Shown here: positions 1-9,735 of the stretch, piece by piece
Numbering within the stretch: the stretch's first letter is position 1
How the letters are laid out: the number at the start of each line of letters is the position of its first letter
Origin: Mitosporidium daphniae
Taxonomy: Eukaryota; Microsporidia
Direction of reading: 5' to 3'
Assembly (NCBI RefSeq): GCF_000760515.2
Contig: NW_013546700.1
Coordinates: forward strand, 1-64,000
DNA length: 64,000 nt
Notes under the pieces: generated by a model
Told to the model about the DNA's origin: nothing
Seen by the model: the letters and a program-made list of their open reading frames with translations, nothing else
Databases searched by the model: none
Made by a program: the position numbers and the translations under genes

Positions 1-899
1 TTTATAATACTGAGGAGGCTTTGGAGAGACTCTGGATCAACACCACCATCCGGTTGCTGAGTTAGGATTTTGAAACAGGGGGAAGTAGATTCGATTTTTT
101 TTAGTGTCCAGGGTATTAGAGGGATAAATCCCTTGAAAATCGAGCTAAGAGCTTTCTGCTTGGGGATCGAAGACGGATGGATCCTAACAAAATCAGATTG
201 GTTCGTAAAGTCGGTATCAGAGACGTTTTTCAGGCACTTTAAAAGGATTGGACAGTGAGAAGAATCAATCAACTCTTCCCCCAAACTAGATTCTAGTATG
301 GTGGTAAGTAGCTTATCATTATTGAACAAAAGATTTTTTGGGATAACTTCAAAGAAGATAACGGATTTGTTTGTCTGCATATACAGCCGAAACAGATCGT
401 TTAGATTGTTCGGATCAACATTTGATGGATCCGGTAACTCGGCGATCGTAAGGCTACTCAGATGAAGCCAAAAAATGGGCAAGGATTTGGAGTACGAATC
501 AACATGGCACGGTTGATGATGCTTACAAATGGAAATTGAAAACTTCAACAGCAATTTTTCTAAATCTGCACAAACAAGATCTTTTTGAAGGGGATTCAGA
601 TTCAGAAATCGAACCACCTTTGGAAAGATCAAAGACAACAAAATTTCCTTTTCTTCAATTAAACACGAGTCGAAGGAAGAAATCATATCTCGCAACAGAT
701 TGAGAATCAATATTGGGGCAGGTCTATTTTTAAACAAAAAAGCATCTAAGTAAGAGGAAATGGTATCTAACGAATGAGGGAGTGAAATCAGTGGAATATT
801 TTCCGGAAGCAAGTGCCCGCGAAGAACTTGTGAGATTGAAGATGGTGCACCAAGTTTAAGAGTTTCTACATTAGACACATTATCTTTATTACTAGTCAT
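1..899 (-). CDS. Unidentified protein, N-terminal part (runs off the left edge)
   Basis: Read on the minus strand, the ATG at 899 opens a frame that stays free of stops for 299 codons to the window edge, so the gene is cut at its 3' end. A random frame this long is unlikely in a 38-40% GC stretch. The product is rich in Leu, Ser and Ile, begins Met-Thr-Ser-Asn-Lys-Asp, has no signal peptide or membrane segment, and looks mostly alpha-helical, as in HEAT or armadillo-like scaffolds. I recognise no family. It is divergent from the ribosomal gene RPSA across an AT-rich spacer. No intron is needed within the visible part. Confidence covers existence of the gene, not its function. Confidence 0.7.
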   Translation of the reverse strand, partial: MTSNKDNVSNVETLKLGAPSSISQVLRGHLLPENIPLISLPHSLDTISSYLDAFLFKNRPAPILILNLLRDMISSFDSCLIEEKEILLSLIFPKVVRFLNLNPLQKDLVCADLEKLLLKFSISICKHHQPCHVDSYSKSLPIFWLHLSSLTIAELPDPSNVDPNNLNDLFRLYMQTNKSVIFFEVIPKNLLFNNDKLLTTILESSLGEELIDSSHCPILLKCLKNVSDTDFTNQSDFVRIHPSSIPKQKALSSIFKGFIPLIPWTLKKIESTSPCFKILTQQPDGGVDPESLQSLLSII

Positions 900-1233
900 T
901 GATAATATCTCCGGAACGATTGACATTGATAGGTATCTCGGTAGCCCATGGGGAGGCCTATATAAAACAGATAAAAGCGATCTCAATTTTAGCAACATCG
1001 GTATCCAACAGTTTGGAAGCACGAAATTAGACCGATTAATTTAATTTAATTTAATTTAATTTGGTTTAGTTTAGTTTAAATTATTAAACCGAAATTTATA
1101 GCTTGATAAGGCAAAGGTACGAAATTCATCCCACAACCGTAACATCCATCTTTTTCATCAGTCATGCCCCATTTGATTTTCGGTTCACCCTTATTTTTAG
1201 GACAATTAACTTCCATCATTTAGTTACATTACC
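900..1233. promoter_or_regulatory. Divergent promoter region upstream of RPSA
   Basis: This 334-bp spacer separates two divergent genes and holds no credible reading frame. Its main feature is an AT-rich tract at 1036-1083 built from TTAAT/TTTAA pentamers and then TTTAG repeats. Similar AAATTTAA-like tracts precede many start codons in this window. AAATTT-like signals are described upstream of microsporidian ribosomal protein genes, so a promoter role for the downstream uS2 gene is a reasonable inference. Confidence 0.5.
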
Positions 1234-2061
1234 ATGTCTACCTCAAGATCCCCCGCTGCTTTAAAGTTAACACCCGAAGATACTACTCTTTTGCTTGCCG
1301 CAAATACTCAAATCGGCTCGAAAAACTGTGAAACTTCAATGGCTCCATATGTCTTCAACCGTCGCTCAGATGGCATTTTCATCTTCAATCTTCTGAAGAC
1401 TTGGGAGAAGATCGTTTTCGCTGCCCGCGCCATTGTTGCTATTGAGAACCCAGCCGATGCGTGCGTCGTCTCTGCCCGTCCTTATGGCCAGCGTGCTGTC
1501 CACAAGTTTGCTCAGTATACTGGTGTCAAAGCTATTGCTGGAAGATTCACTCCAGGAACATTTACCAATTACATCACGCGTTCCTTTAAGGAGCCTCGCC
1601 TGGTTATTGTCACTGACCCCCGTACTGACCACCAGCCAATCAAGGAGGCAGCTTATGTCAATATCCCAACTATTGCAATCTGCGATAGTGATTCTCCCCT
1701 AGCGTATATTGATATTGCGATCCCTGGAAATAACAAGGGAAAGCATTCAATTGGTCTTATTTATTATCTTCTTGCTCGTGAAGTATTAAGACTGAGGGGT
1801 GTCATTTCTCGTGACCAGCCATGGGAGGTTATCCCCGATATGTTCTTCTTCCGTGACCCTGAAGAGTCAGCTTCCGAGAAAGCGGAGGAGACTCCATTTG
1901 ATGATTATGACATTTCCGATGTCCATCAAATGACCAATCTTCGTAACCGCGAGCCTTCAATGCTTGAGGTTGGTGAGAATGGTCCTTCTTGGTCCGAGCC
2001 AGCAGGCACATGGAACTCATCCGAAGCCCCAGTTGAAAAAGGAACATGGGGAGATGCCTAA
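1234..2061 (+). CDS. RPSA: 40S ribosomal protein SA (uS2)
   Basis: A 275-residue, intronless member of the eukaryotic uS2/laminin-receptor family, part of the small ribosomal subunit head. The core is strongly conserved: [19 protein letters not shown] near residue 70, the [10 protein letters not shown] segment near 109, and the [12 protein letters not shown] and DSDSPL motifs near 129-155. The C-terminal tail is acidic with spaced Trp residues, as in eukaryotic SA proteins. The ATG at 1234 gives the usual length. Upstream lies an AT-rich promoter-like tract. Absence of introns in a highly expressed gene contrasts with most neighbours. Confidence 0.97.
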   Translation: MSTSRSPAALKLTPEDTTLLLAANTQIGSKNCETSMAPYVFNRRSDGIFIFNLLKTWEKIVFAARAIVAIENPADACVVSARPYGQRAVHKFAQYTGVKAIAGRFTPGTFTNYITRSFKEPRLVIVTDPRTDHQPIKEAAYVNIPTIAICDSDSPLAYIDIAIPGNNKGKHSIGLIYYLLAREVLRLRGVISRDQPWEVIPDMFFFRDPEESASEKAEETPFDDYDISDVHQMTNLRNREPSMLEVGENGPSWSEPAGTWNSSEAPVEKGTWGDA

Positions 2062-2529
2062 GTCAAATAAATTACTTTTCCTAAATTCAGTTGCTTTCTT
2101 GGGTATGTGTCTTTTGCAATCAAGGAGATTATCGGGTTAGGATTGTGAGGTTTAGGGCCATTAAAAGGCCCAACAGCAAGGGGTCCAAATATTAAGGATA
2201 CCCTGGCTCTTAACTTTTTCTGCAATAAAAAGCTAAATCTTTGTCCACGTGTTTACATGTGGCTTGGTATGTGCATGTATCATTTCGTGTGAGCATGTAT
2301 CATTTCGTGTGAGCATATATCATTTCGTGTTTTAAAGTGGATGAATTACTCATAAAAAGATAGAGAAAAATGGCAATATTCAATATCCATGGAACGAGTA
2401 CATTTGTGCTATTGCTTAACTTCTACACTGTTACGAGCTATGGAGTGAGCATCGAAAGTTCTAGGTTAAGCAAAAAAGAAATTACAAACATTTCAAAATG
2501 TGTCTTGATTTTACAATTAAACACTTGTC
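2062..2529. other. Intergenic region between RPSA and COX4
   Basis: These 468 bp hold the RPSA 3' end, a three-copy tandem repeat (2273-2330) and the COX4 upstream region. A 75-codon plus-strand frame at 2370-2597 overlaps the COX4 start in another phase and shows no family features, so I treat it as chance. Nothing else is recognisable. Confidence 0.5.
2273..2330. repeat. Tandem repeat, 20-bp unit, 2.9 copies
   Basis: The unit GCATGTATCATTTCGTGTGA occurs at 2273-2292 and 2293-2312, followed by a partial third copy (one base changed) ending at 2330. It sits in the COX4 upstream region, about 200 bp before the ATG. No matching copies were noticed elsewhere in the window. It could be a replication-slippage product or a repeated protein-binding site; nothing in the sequence decides. 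Confidence 0.85.
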
Positions 2530-3007
2530 ATGCTTGCTTCGCCAAAGAGCATTCATTCTCCGCTCAAGACCATTCTGTTTTCAAACCTTTTGGGTAGGCC
2601 ATACTCAAGCTTCAAGGTTCCTGAAATTGTGGAGAGGGATTTTGAGAAGAGCTGGAGACAGATGGATTTGGTTGGAAAGTACGATATCCAGCAACGCCAT
2701 GCAGAGCTCTCAAAAATGGACTGGAATACACTCACTCTGGCCACGAAGAAATCAAGTGGTGTATTTTTAATTAAATGTAGTGTACACTTCGGCTTATGAT
2801 TTACCCCCAAAAGAGCATCCGACCTTTAGTAGAGATGTCACCATCGGGGTTGCAGCGGTTATGTTGCTAGCCTATGGCCTGCATAGCTTCTTCAAGTGGG
2901 TTGGAGGGCCGCCTCCACATACGGCGTCCCCTGAATGGTACGAACATACAAAAGCCTTAATGCGCAAACAAAACGCCTCTCCAATTAGAAAGCACTTTGA
3001 CGATTAA
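2530..3007 (+). CDS. COX4: Cytochrome c oxidase subunit IV (COX4/Cox5)
   Basis: Exons 2530-2758 and 2781-3007, joined across a 22-nt intron (2759-2780), give a 151-aa protein. The N-terminus is basic and Ser/Leu-rich, as in a mitochondrial presequence. The body matches the COX4 fold: a MDWNTLTLATKK matrix segment near residue 65, one transmembrane helix around residues 95-112 (VTIGVAAVMLLAYGLHSFF), then PPPHTASPEW and an ASPI ending, equivalent to the PIPHT and APIQG positions of animal COX4. It is a nuclear-encoded structural subunit of complex IV in the inner membrane. The next gene starts only 31 bp after its stop. Confidence 0.9.
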
Positions 3008-3038
3008 TTTTCCAATAAAAGGCTACAATTTAAATTTA

Positions 3039-4710
3039 ATGGAAGAACCGTCTGTTAATATGAGCTGGGAGGGCGGCCCTTCCAGCGCTCTAGCTTCCGG
3101 CGCTCTAGATTCCAGCGCTCTAGCTTCCGGCGCTCTAGATTCCGGCGATCTAGATTCCGGAACTCTAGCTTCCACCTCATGCCCATATCTTGCTTCGGTC
3201 GATCGGGCACGGCTAGACTTTGATTTTGAACGGATATGCTCTGTTACGCTGTCCAATTTCAACATCTATGGTTGTCTGGTCTGTGGGAAGTACTTTCAGG
3301 GCCGGAATCGCTCATCTCCAGCATATTTTCATTCCCTTAACGATGATCATCATGTCTTTATAAACTTGCAGGATCGAAGGGTTAGATGTAAGTTGTCATT
3401 TTAGGTTTATTCTCTCCCCGAAAACTATGAGGTTCTGGATTCTTCTTTAGACGATATCAAATCTTTGATTTGCCCCATGTTTTCGGCAAAGGATGTCCAA
3501 ATGCTTGACACTGTTAGCAGGCAAAAACTCGATCTTCATTTCGAAAAAATGATCATTCCAGGATTTATAGGCCTGAATAATATCAAGGCAAACGACTATG
3601 TAAACGTTGTGGTGCAAGCAATTTCTCACATTCCAACCATAAGAGACTATTTCCTGCTTGGTTCAAACCGATTCAACCCCAAATTCACTCATCTTGTTAG
3701 CACGTTTGGAAACCTGACTGCCAAAATATGGAATTTCCACCCCTTCAAAAACCATGTATCTCCTCACGAGCTACTGCAAGTAAGATGCGGGCTTGTTGAT
3801 TTTTTAGACCATTTCTTTGGAATCTGCGAAAAAGTATTCTCTCTCCAAGAAAGAAGATCCCTCCAAGTTTTTGGTTTGGTTCCTCAACATTTTACGGGTG
3901 CAAATTTACACCGCTACCAAAGGTACCATTTGGCGCATTACTTTCCATAAAACAGAGGATTTAATTGCAAACGCTTTTCAAGGCAAAATTCGGATCATCA
4001 GCCGAAAGCCTTCCGATCCAGTGATGATCAAAAAATTTGGCGTAAAATCCAAGTATGAAGATCCCGCTCAAGATAGTAGAGAATTTGATCACCTTTTCAG
4101 TGACCGAAAATACATTTTTCACGCTTCAACTGGATATTCCTCCATCGCCATTATTTTTGGATGAGAAAAAATCCGGAATTATCCCTCAAGTGTCCATCAT
4201 CGACTTGCTTTCGAAATTTAATGGAACTACTGCTCAAGTACAAGCTCTTTTTTGTATCTTTCAACTAGGATTTGGGGAACATCGTAAAAGAGTACAAGAT
4301 TATTTCGCTTCCGGCATTTCTAATTTTGCATGTTAATCGATTCAAGAAAAATCAGTTTAAGCTCGAAAAATCGCGGACCATCGTCAATTTCCCATTGGAG
4401 GGGCTATCCGTTTCTTCAGGTATTTAAATCGGTGCCAATTTGTAGAAAATGGTGTCAAAAACTACAGGATCATTGCCAATATTGTCTTCGAAGGCCAGGA
4501 GGATCCAACGATTGGCCAATATCGTATTTATCTTCTCAACAAGGTAGGCAAAGTTGTGTGTGTATATCTTGGGCTAGTCAACAAACAAGTGGTATGAAAT
4601 CACGGATCTGGATGTAAAAGAAGTGCCGCCACAGAATGTATTTATAGCCGAGTCCTACATAATGGTAAGCGTTTGAAATTTATTTTCTCTAGTTTTGGGA
4701 GCAGCTGTAG
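3039..4710 (+). CDS. SAD1: USP39/Sad1-like U4/U6.U5 tri-snRNP assembly protein
   Basis: Eight exons (3039-3380, 3405-3779, 3808-4075, 4101-4237, 4269-4419, 4446-4543, 4578-4664, 4693-4710) separated by introns of 24, 28, 25, 31, 26, 34 and 28 nt. The protein has a UBP-type zinc finger (CLVCGKYFQGR, later His pair near residue 105) and a USP fold that begins GLNNIKANDY. In active proteases that site is GLxNLGNTCY; here the catalytic Cys is Asp, as in USP39/Sad1, so it is an inactive protease used in tri-snRNP assembly and splicing. The first 45 residues contain a six-copy pentapeptide repeat. The start was chosen because ATG 3039 follows an AATTTAAATTTA box and lies just after the COX4 stop. 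Confidence 0.93.
3081..3170 (+). repeat. In-frame 15-bp minisatellite in USP39/Sad1
   Basis: Six 15-bp units encode Ser-(Ser/Gly)-(Ala/Asp/Thr)-Leu-(Ala/Asp) repeats at the N-terminus of the USP39 homologue. Units alternate TCCAGCGCTCTAGCT and TCCGGCGCTCTAGAT. Such a repeat probably forms a disordered acidic/hydrophobic linker and would be expected to vary in copy number between strains. Confidence 0.85.
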
Positions 4711-5009
4711 CTTTTATAAATAAACCAAAAATCTCTAATTACTTGAACGGAATTGGGCGTCTTTTTAAGTGCAGTCCGTACATAGGCATCCCGTTTTACA
4801 CGAACGCTGCAAAGCCAGTTAAAACGCTCGAGTACATTGAAGACTTGTCATTTCCAGAAAGGAGCAGCAAATTTTTAAACTTGAAGGAGCAGCAAATTTT
4901 TAAACTTCAATGCCATTCGTGTAAAACGTGAATGTTTATATTTATCGGCGGGCTAGGGTTAGCGTGCTTTATTGGAATTTAGCCCAAATTTCATTCCTAT
5001 TTTGATCCC
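4711..5009. repeat. Spacer with a 25-bp direct repeat and a 13-bp inverted repeat
   Basis: Between USP39 and the EHD gene. A 25-bp unit beginning AAGGAGCAGCAAATTTTTAA is repeated head to tail at 4859-4883 and 4884-4907. A perfect 13-bp inverted repeat, CGTTTTACACGAA at 4792-4804 and its complement at 4916-4928, brackets this segment. A CCC/GGG-type motif TAGGGTTA lies at 4954-4961, 49 bp before the EHD start codon. No convincing gene is present; a 78-codon frame here looks accidental. Confidence 0.7.
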
Positions 5010-6809
5010 ATGGTGCCGAAATATAAATCTTTGGTCCAAGGTGTGGCCGACATATATGCACGAAAAATAAAGCCTGTAGAGGAATATTTCCAGTATCCTA
5101 TTTTCTTTACACCTTCGCTGTCAGAGGCCGAGATATTGGCAAAGCCAATGGTCCTATTGCTTGGGCAATACTCGACAGGAAAGACCACCTTTATCAGGAG
5201 GATTCTGGGAGAGATTTATCCAGGGTCTCATATTGGGCCTGAGCCTACCACCGACAAGTTTGTTGCGGTCATGCATGGTCCGGACGCCCGCGTCATTCCT
5301 GGAAATGCAGCTGTCGCCCAAACGGAGAAACCCTTCCATACGCTTTCGCAGCATGGATCTTCGTTTTTATCAAAGTTCCAAATTTCGCAGTCTCATAATG
5401 CGCTTTTGGAGTCTGTGTCTTTTGTCGATACTCCTGGTGTCCTTTCAGGAGAAAAGCAACGACTCGGACGCTCCTATGATTTTGCCAAGGTTTTTCCAGA
5501 ACATCTTAACCCTTATAGGTCTGTGAGTGGTTTGCCGAAAAATCCGACGTTATCCTTTTGCTGTTTGATGCGCACAAACTGGACATTTCAGATGAATTCA
5601 AGAGAGTTATCTCTGCCCTGAAGGGCCATGACGACAAAATAAGAATCATCCTAAATAAGGCCGACATGATCAATAGCCAGCAATTGATGAGAGTGTACGC
5701 GTGCTTTGTTTATTTATTTTGCACTTAGGTATGGGGCCCTAATGTGGTCACTGGGAAAAGTTATCCATACGCCCGAAGTGATGCGTGTTTATATCGGGTC
5801 TTTTCAAGAGAATCCAGTGGCTCTCGATCCGTTCACAGAGTCCCTGTTTAAGAAGGAAACAGCGGATTTACTTGACGACCTTTATATGCTTCCAAGAAGC
5901 TCTTCCGTTAGGAAAATCAATGACCTTCTGAAAAGAACAAGGTAGCCACTGTGTGCTTTACTTTTTAGGCAATTGCGCGTACATGCACACCTGATTTCGG
6001 CGCTTAAGCGGGAAATGCCATCGTTATTTGGAAAGAGTGCAAAGCAGGCAGAACTGCTTGAGAATCTTCCGATGATTTTTACCAAAGTACAGAAACAGAC
6101 GCAATTTCCGCCCGGAGATTTCCCCGAAATCAACCATTACAGGTCGATTTTATCGGAGCAGGATTTCGACAAGTTTCCGAAAATGTATCAAAAGCTACTA
6201 GATCGACTTGAACAGGCGATTTCAGAGGATCTTCCCCAATTGATGAGAGACTTCCCTCCTGGCCCAAATATCCCCCCGCAGCAAATCTTCAATCCATACA
6301 CAAACTCAAACATCAATCCCAGCTTTTCGTTGCAGAAGGAGACGCCCAGTTTTTCATCACAAAATGAGGCCCCCAACTTTTCGTCGCAGAATGAGGTCTC
6401 CAGCTTTCCATTGCACAAGGAGATAGAACAAGAAAACGAGGAACTCGACAAACTTGGGGAGCATGAGAAGACTGAATTTTCTCCCAATGCTGGCGATGCC
6501 ACGCATGTAAAGGAGGAGCGAACGGATGGAATTTGGACCATTTCCAGGGCTAATGAGGAGAATTTTTCCAAAATGTTCGACAATTTGCGGCCGATTGACG
6601 GGAAAATATCGGGAAACCAGGCCAAGATCGTGTTTTCAGAGGCAAATCTGCCAAACTCTGACCTTGCTGAAATTTGGCAGCTTGCAGATCAAGATTCAGA
6701 TGGCGCCCTTACTCTTCACGAATACATTGTGATGATGAAGCTGGTGCAGGTAAAGATGCAAGGAGGCGCCATCCCCAAAACCCTGCCTTCGCAACTGAGA
6801 AAAAAATAA
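5010..6809 (+). CDS. EHD-family dynamin-like ATPase with C-terminal EH domain
   Basis: Exons 5010-5489, 5519-5694, 5729-5941 and 5969-6809 (introns 29, 34, 27 nt) encode 569 aa. The order is that of C-terminal EHDs: N-terminal helical part, P-loop GQYSTGKTTF near residue 52, switch motif DTPG near 145, the FDAHKLDISDEF and NKAD segments, the QLMRVYGALMWSLGK helix, a long helical region, a linker with four 9-residue repeats, then an EH domain with one clear EF-hand loop (DQDSDGALTLHEY). EHDs bind ATP, form rings on membranes and act in endocytic recycling. Each splice restores a segment that is highly conserved in animal EHD1-4. Confidence 0.95.
6321..6428 (+). repeat. Four-copy 27-bp repeat coding for the EHD linker
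   Basis: Four 27-bp units encode a nine-residue motif of the form Ser-Phe-Ser-x-Gln-(Lys/Asn)-Glu-x-Pro between the helical region and the EH domain of the EHD protein. EH domains bind Asn-Pro-Phe; the repeats contain Asn and Phe but not that motif, so they are more likely spacer than ligand. Confidence 0.75.
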
Positions 6810-6850
6810 ACGGCCTGTAAAAAAGAAGAACGTTAACTTGAAATACTTTA

Positions 6851-7185
6851 TTAAGAAGTTAGATTACGAATAAGCGCTATTGTGTCGCCTTTGAGCATTA
6901 TTCGGCCTAGGATGAAAATCAAATGTCATTACCGAGTTCAGACCTGGTCTGTCTTTTTATTGAAATCTCTACTGCAGCATCAAGTACAATGTTCATAAAC
7001 TCATCAAAACCCTAAATGCCTGTAAAATAAAAGACACATACTATTATAATGCCCTCCATCCGGGCATCCTTGTTATCGTAAAGCCAAATCTGGACCGGCG
7101 ATTTTGACTGGAAGAGCTTAAATATAACACTGATGGGCTGGACCATCAGCTTTTGCATTCTTGTTGTCGTCGTCGAAGAAGACAT
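6851..7185 (-). CDS. SNRPE: Small nuclear ribonucleoprotein E (SmE)
   Basis: Three exons (complement of 7042-7185, 6933-7011, 6851-6906) with introns of 30 and 26 nt give 92 aa, the usual SmE length. Recognisable parts are MVQPISVIFKLFQSK in Sm1, the VQIWLYDNKDARMEG segment, GFDEFMNIVLDAAVEI of Sm motif 1, and GRIMLKGDTIALI of Sm motif 2. SmE belongs to the heptameric ring on spliceosomal snRNAs. The gene is not visible as one open frame. The ATG at 7185 was preferred because it aligns with family N-termini. It is divergent from the next gene by 74 bp. Confidence 0.95.
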
Positions 7186-7259
7186 GATCAAGCGCTTTTG
7201 GGTGATTATAAAGTTAAAAACTAAATTGAATTTACACAATTTAAGTGGCCCAACTTTTC

Positions 7260-9719
7260 ATGGCCGTGGTGGCGGTGGCCGTGGTCCATTTTGCATCGTC
7301 TAGTTTTGCAAAAAAATTTGTCTCCACCCTGTCCAGTAGCAAACAATGCTTTAGCAAAATCACCTTTGAGGCATTGTTTATACACTTTGTTGGCACCCTA
7401 AAGACAAACATGCTCGGCCGCAACAAGGAGAACGCTGCGTTTAACCTTGATGTTCTAGCTGGAATGCAGGGATTGCTATCGGATCTCAAGCCGCATTTGG
7501 AATCATCTCATAAGAAAATATTTTCAGAGCTGATTGACGAACTGAAGCCATCGCTTGGCTGGAAATCCGGCTCTTCATCGCCGTTGATCGTGTTGCTGCA
7601 ATTGTTCTTTTATTTCTCGTCTCAGCAAGATCGGGCATACCTTATGAGAATCTTCATCGATCGTCTTTCAGGAAATAGCCCTTCACGGTTTGGAGATATT
7701 TCTAGAAGCTCTAGCAGTCTGATTAGCCAATTCGAGTCTCTAATCAACCATTCCACCGCCTTAAATGGCGAGGCTTGTCAGCTGTTTTTGGCGTACATTT
7801 TCAACACCCTAAAGTGGCTTGAAATGACCCCTCGCAGCGATGTGACGCGAGCTGCTCACCTTCACCATGAATTGGAGCTATTTTTCTGCGAAGGACACGA
7901 AAATACCGCGTTCAATGGTGCAGTCTCTGCGGATCCACGGCTGTGCCCTTCCCCTGCAGCTGGCTTGTCAGCCTCGCCATGTTCAATGCTGCACATCAAC
8001 ATGAGGATGATTTCGGATTTTTTTAAAGCAACAAAGCCAAAGGATCCTGTTTTGGACAATCTATTGGGCCTGAAATGCTGGGAGCTTGCCTCCTTTTCGC
8101 TTGTAAAGCTGTATCCGTTCAACGCATCTACTGCTGCAATTGGAACCGAGCTAATCTGCTATTTGGACCTTGATTTGATGCTTTTTCCTAAATTTGATTC
8201 TCTGCCTCTTGAGGTCAAGGTGCAACTGATTGAATTGGTTGCTTTTGTTCGCAATGACACCTTAAAAGACACTTTGGTGGCAAATTGCATATTGCCGTAT
8301 TTTTCGAATAGCTATACGCCGCCTGTCGTTAACACGGCACAAGATGTTGATTTTTGTTTTATTTTGGTCTCAAAGATCTTTAAGATCGTCACCACCAAGA
8401 CGATGAGAAAGTTTTTGGCATCTTTTATACAAAACGCTACCAATGATAAGTACTCCATCTTCTCTATTTTAACCTTAGACCAGAAAATGCGGTTGGAGCA
8501 GGCTCTCTTTATTGGCTCCAAGAGAGTCTTCTCAGAAACGCCTGATCTTTTGGCGCAGTTTCTAAACCTATATGCAACCCTTAGAAAACGGTACATTGAA
8601 AATGCACATTCTGCCCCATCATATGCGTGCTCCGTTGACGTTGTCAGGCCAATATACAAATGGAATTCACATGTCTTGATACCAATATATGGCGTATTTG
8701 GATACAATTCAATGACAGCGTTTTTGGAGCAAATCGAGCCATCCTTGTTTTTGAAGGACCCAAGGATACTTGTACAAGCTTTGAGCCTATTTTTCTCCTT
8801 TTCCACGTCAAGACTCACCGAGGGCTGTAGGCTGCTGATCGACAAGCTGCGATGCATACCAAAAGAGGATATGCAAATCTCATATCGCAAAGACAGCCAA
8901 AACATTTCCAGCCAACATGCATTTTCAGCCATCAATGACATTTGCCGGGCTGAAATCACTTCGAGCCTGTGTGCCACGATTCAGTTGAAGAACATTTTCC
9001 CTGATGTCCTTTTCAGGGAAAACTTATCACTGGCATCGATTTGCTCCTTTTTTACAGACCATGGCGCGTTTATTTTGCTTGTCGAGCTTGCGGAAAAACA
9101 CCCCCTGAAGACGGTATCTGTTGGCACGCTGTATCGGGCCATGATGTCCCATTTTTACAAGCAGAGACACCTGTTTTCGTATTGTGCTCTGCTGAAAAGG
9201 ATTCTTGAAACGCAGCCGATTGAGATTTTTATTTCAAGCCACGAATCGCACTCTTGCAGTGTAAAACGCTCGTTCTATCGAAATGTGATGGCCCTCATTG
9301 TGATGAACGATGCTCTTCTGCTGCTGATTTATTTAAAGAGGCTATCGGTGTGTACGATATTGCTGAAGCGGCTAAATGGGCCTCTTGTGTCCTTCATCAA
9401 CGACTCCATTTCGGCACTCAATGCCGGCTATTCGGAAGAGTCTGTCAACATCCCATACTATTTGAGCGTGCAGTTTTGCAGGGAAAATATGCTTTCCAGG
9501 AAATTGAGGTCCATGGGCGTGGAAAAGTTTTTCTCCAGCCAGCCTGCTAATGTATCGCTTTACGATCTCTCTTCCAGGCTGGATGAAATCAAAACGTGCG
9601 GGTTTCTTGACACCAGCGAAAAGGAAATCTTGCTTGACACGCTGCAGGCAAAGCCCTACCTGGTCAACATGCTGAATGCCCTCAAGATGCTGAAGGAAAA
9701 TAAAACATTTGTGCTGTAA
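7260..9719 (+). CDS. Unidentified 819-aa protein, possibly mitochondrial
   Basis: A single uninterrupted frame of 819 codons. The frame extends 15 nt upstream to a GTG, but the first ATG is at 7260. The first ~35 residues carry Lys and Ser, are hydrophobic and have no acidic residue, which fits a mitochondrial targeting sequence. The rest is Leu/Phe-rich and looks helical throughout, without a membrane segment or any motif I recognise; helical-repeat RNA-binding proteins of mitochondria (Rmd9/PPR-like, FASTK-like) are one possibility, but this is only inference. Its stop is 16 bp from the convergent Gid1 gene. It is the largest orphan here. Confidence 0.85.
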   Translation: MAVVAVAVVHFASSSFAKKFVSTLSSSKQCFSKITFEALFIHFVGTLKTNMLGRNKENAAFNLDVLAGMQGLLSDLKPHLESSHKKIFSELIDELKPSLGWKSGSSSPLIVLLQLFFYFSSQQDRAYLMRIFIDRLSGNSPSRFGDISRSSSSLISQFESLINHSTALNGEACQLFLAYIFNTLKWLEMTPRSDVTRAAHLHHELELFFCEGHENTAFNGAVSADPRLCPSPAAGLSASPCSMLHINMRMISDFFKATKPKDPVLDNLLGLKCWELASFSLVKLYPFNASTAAIGTELICYLDLDLMLFPKFDSLPLEVKVQLIELVAFVRNDTLKDTLVANCILPYFSNSYTPPVVNTAQDVDFCFILVSKIFKIVTTKTMRKFLASFIQNATNDKYSIFSILTLDQKMRLEQALFIGSKRVFSETPDLLAQFLNLYATLRKRYIENAHSAPSYACSVDVVRPIYKWNSHVLIPIYGVFGYNSMTAFLEQIEPSLFLKDPRILVQALSLFFSFSTSRLTEGCRLLIDKLRCIPKEDMQISYRKDSQNISSQHAFSAINDICRAEITSSLCATIQLKNIFPDVLFRENLSLASICSFFTDHGAFILLVELAEKHPLKTVSVGTLYRAMMSHFYKQRHLFSYCALLKRILETQPIEIFISSHESHSCSVKRSFYRNVMALIVMNDALLLLIYLKRLSVCTILLKRLNGPLVSFINDSISALNAGYSEESVNIPYYLSVQFCRENMLSRKLRSMGVEKFFSSQPANVSLYDLSSRLDEIKTCGFLDTSEKEILLDTLQAKPYLVNMLNALKMLKENKTFVL

Positions 9720-9735
9720 CTTTGGACTTGCAAAT

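Noticed and set aside
2370-2597. 75-codon plus-strand frame before COX4
   Set aside because: It overlaps the COX4 start in another phase, has no AT box before it and no family features.
4792-4928. Transposon or CRISPR-like array
   Set aside because: Only two tandem copies and one short inverted repeat, no spacers of regular length, no transposase, no target duplication.
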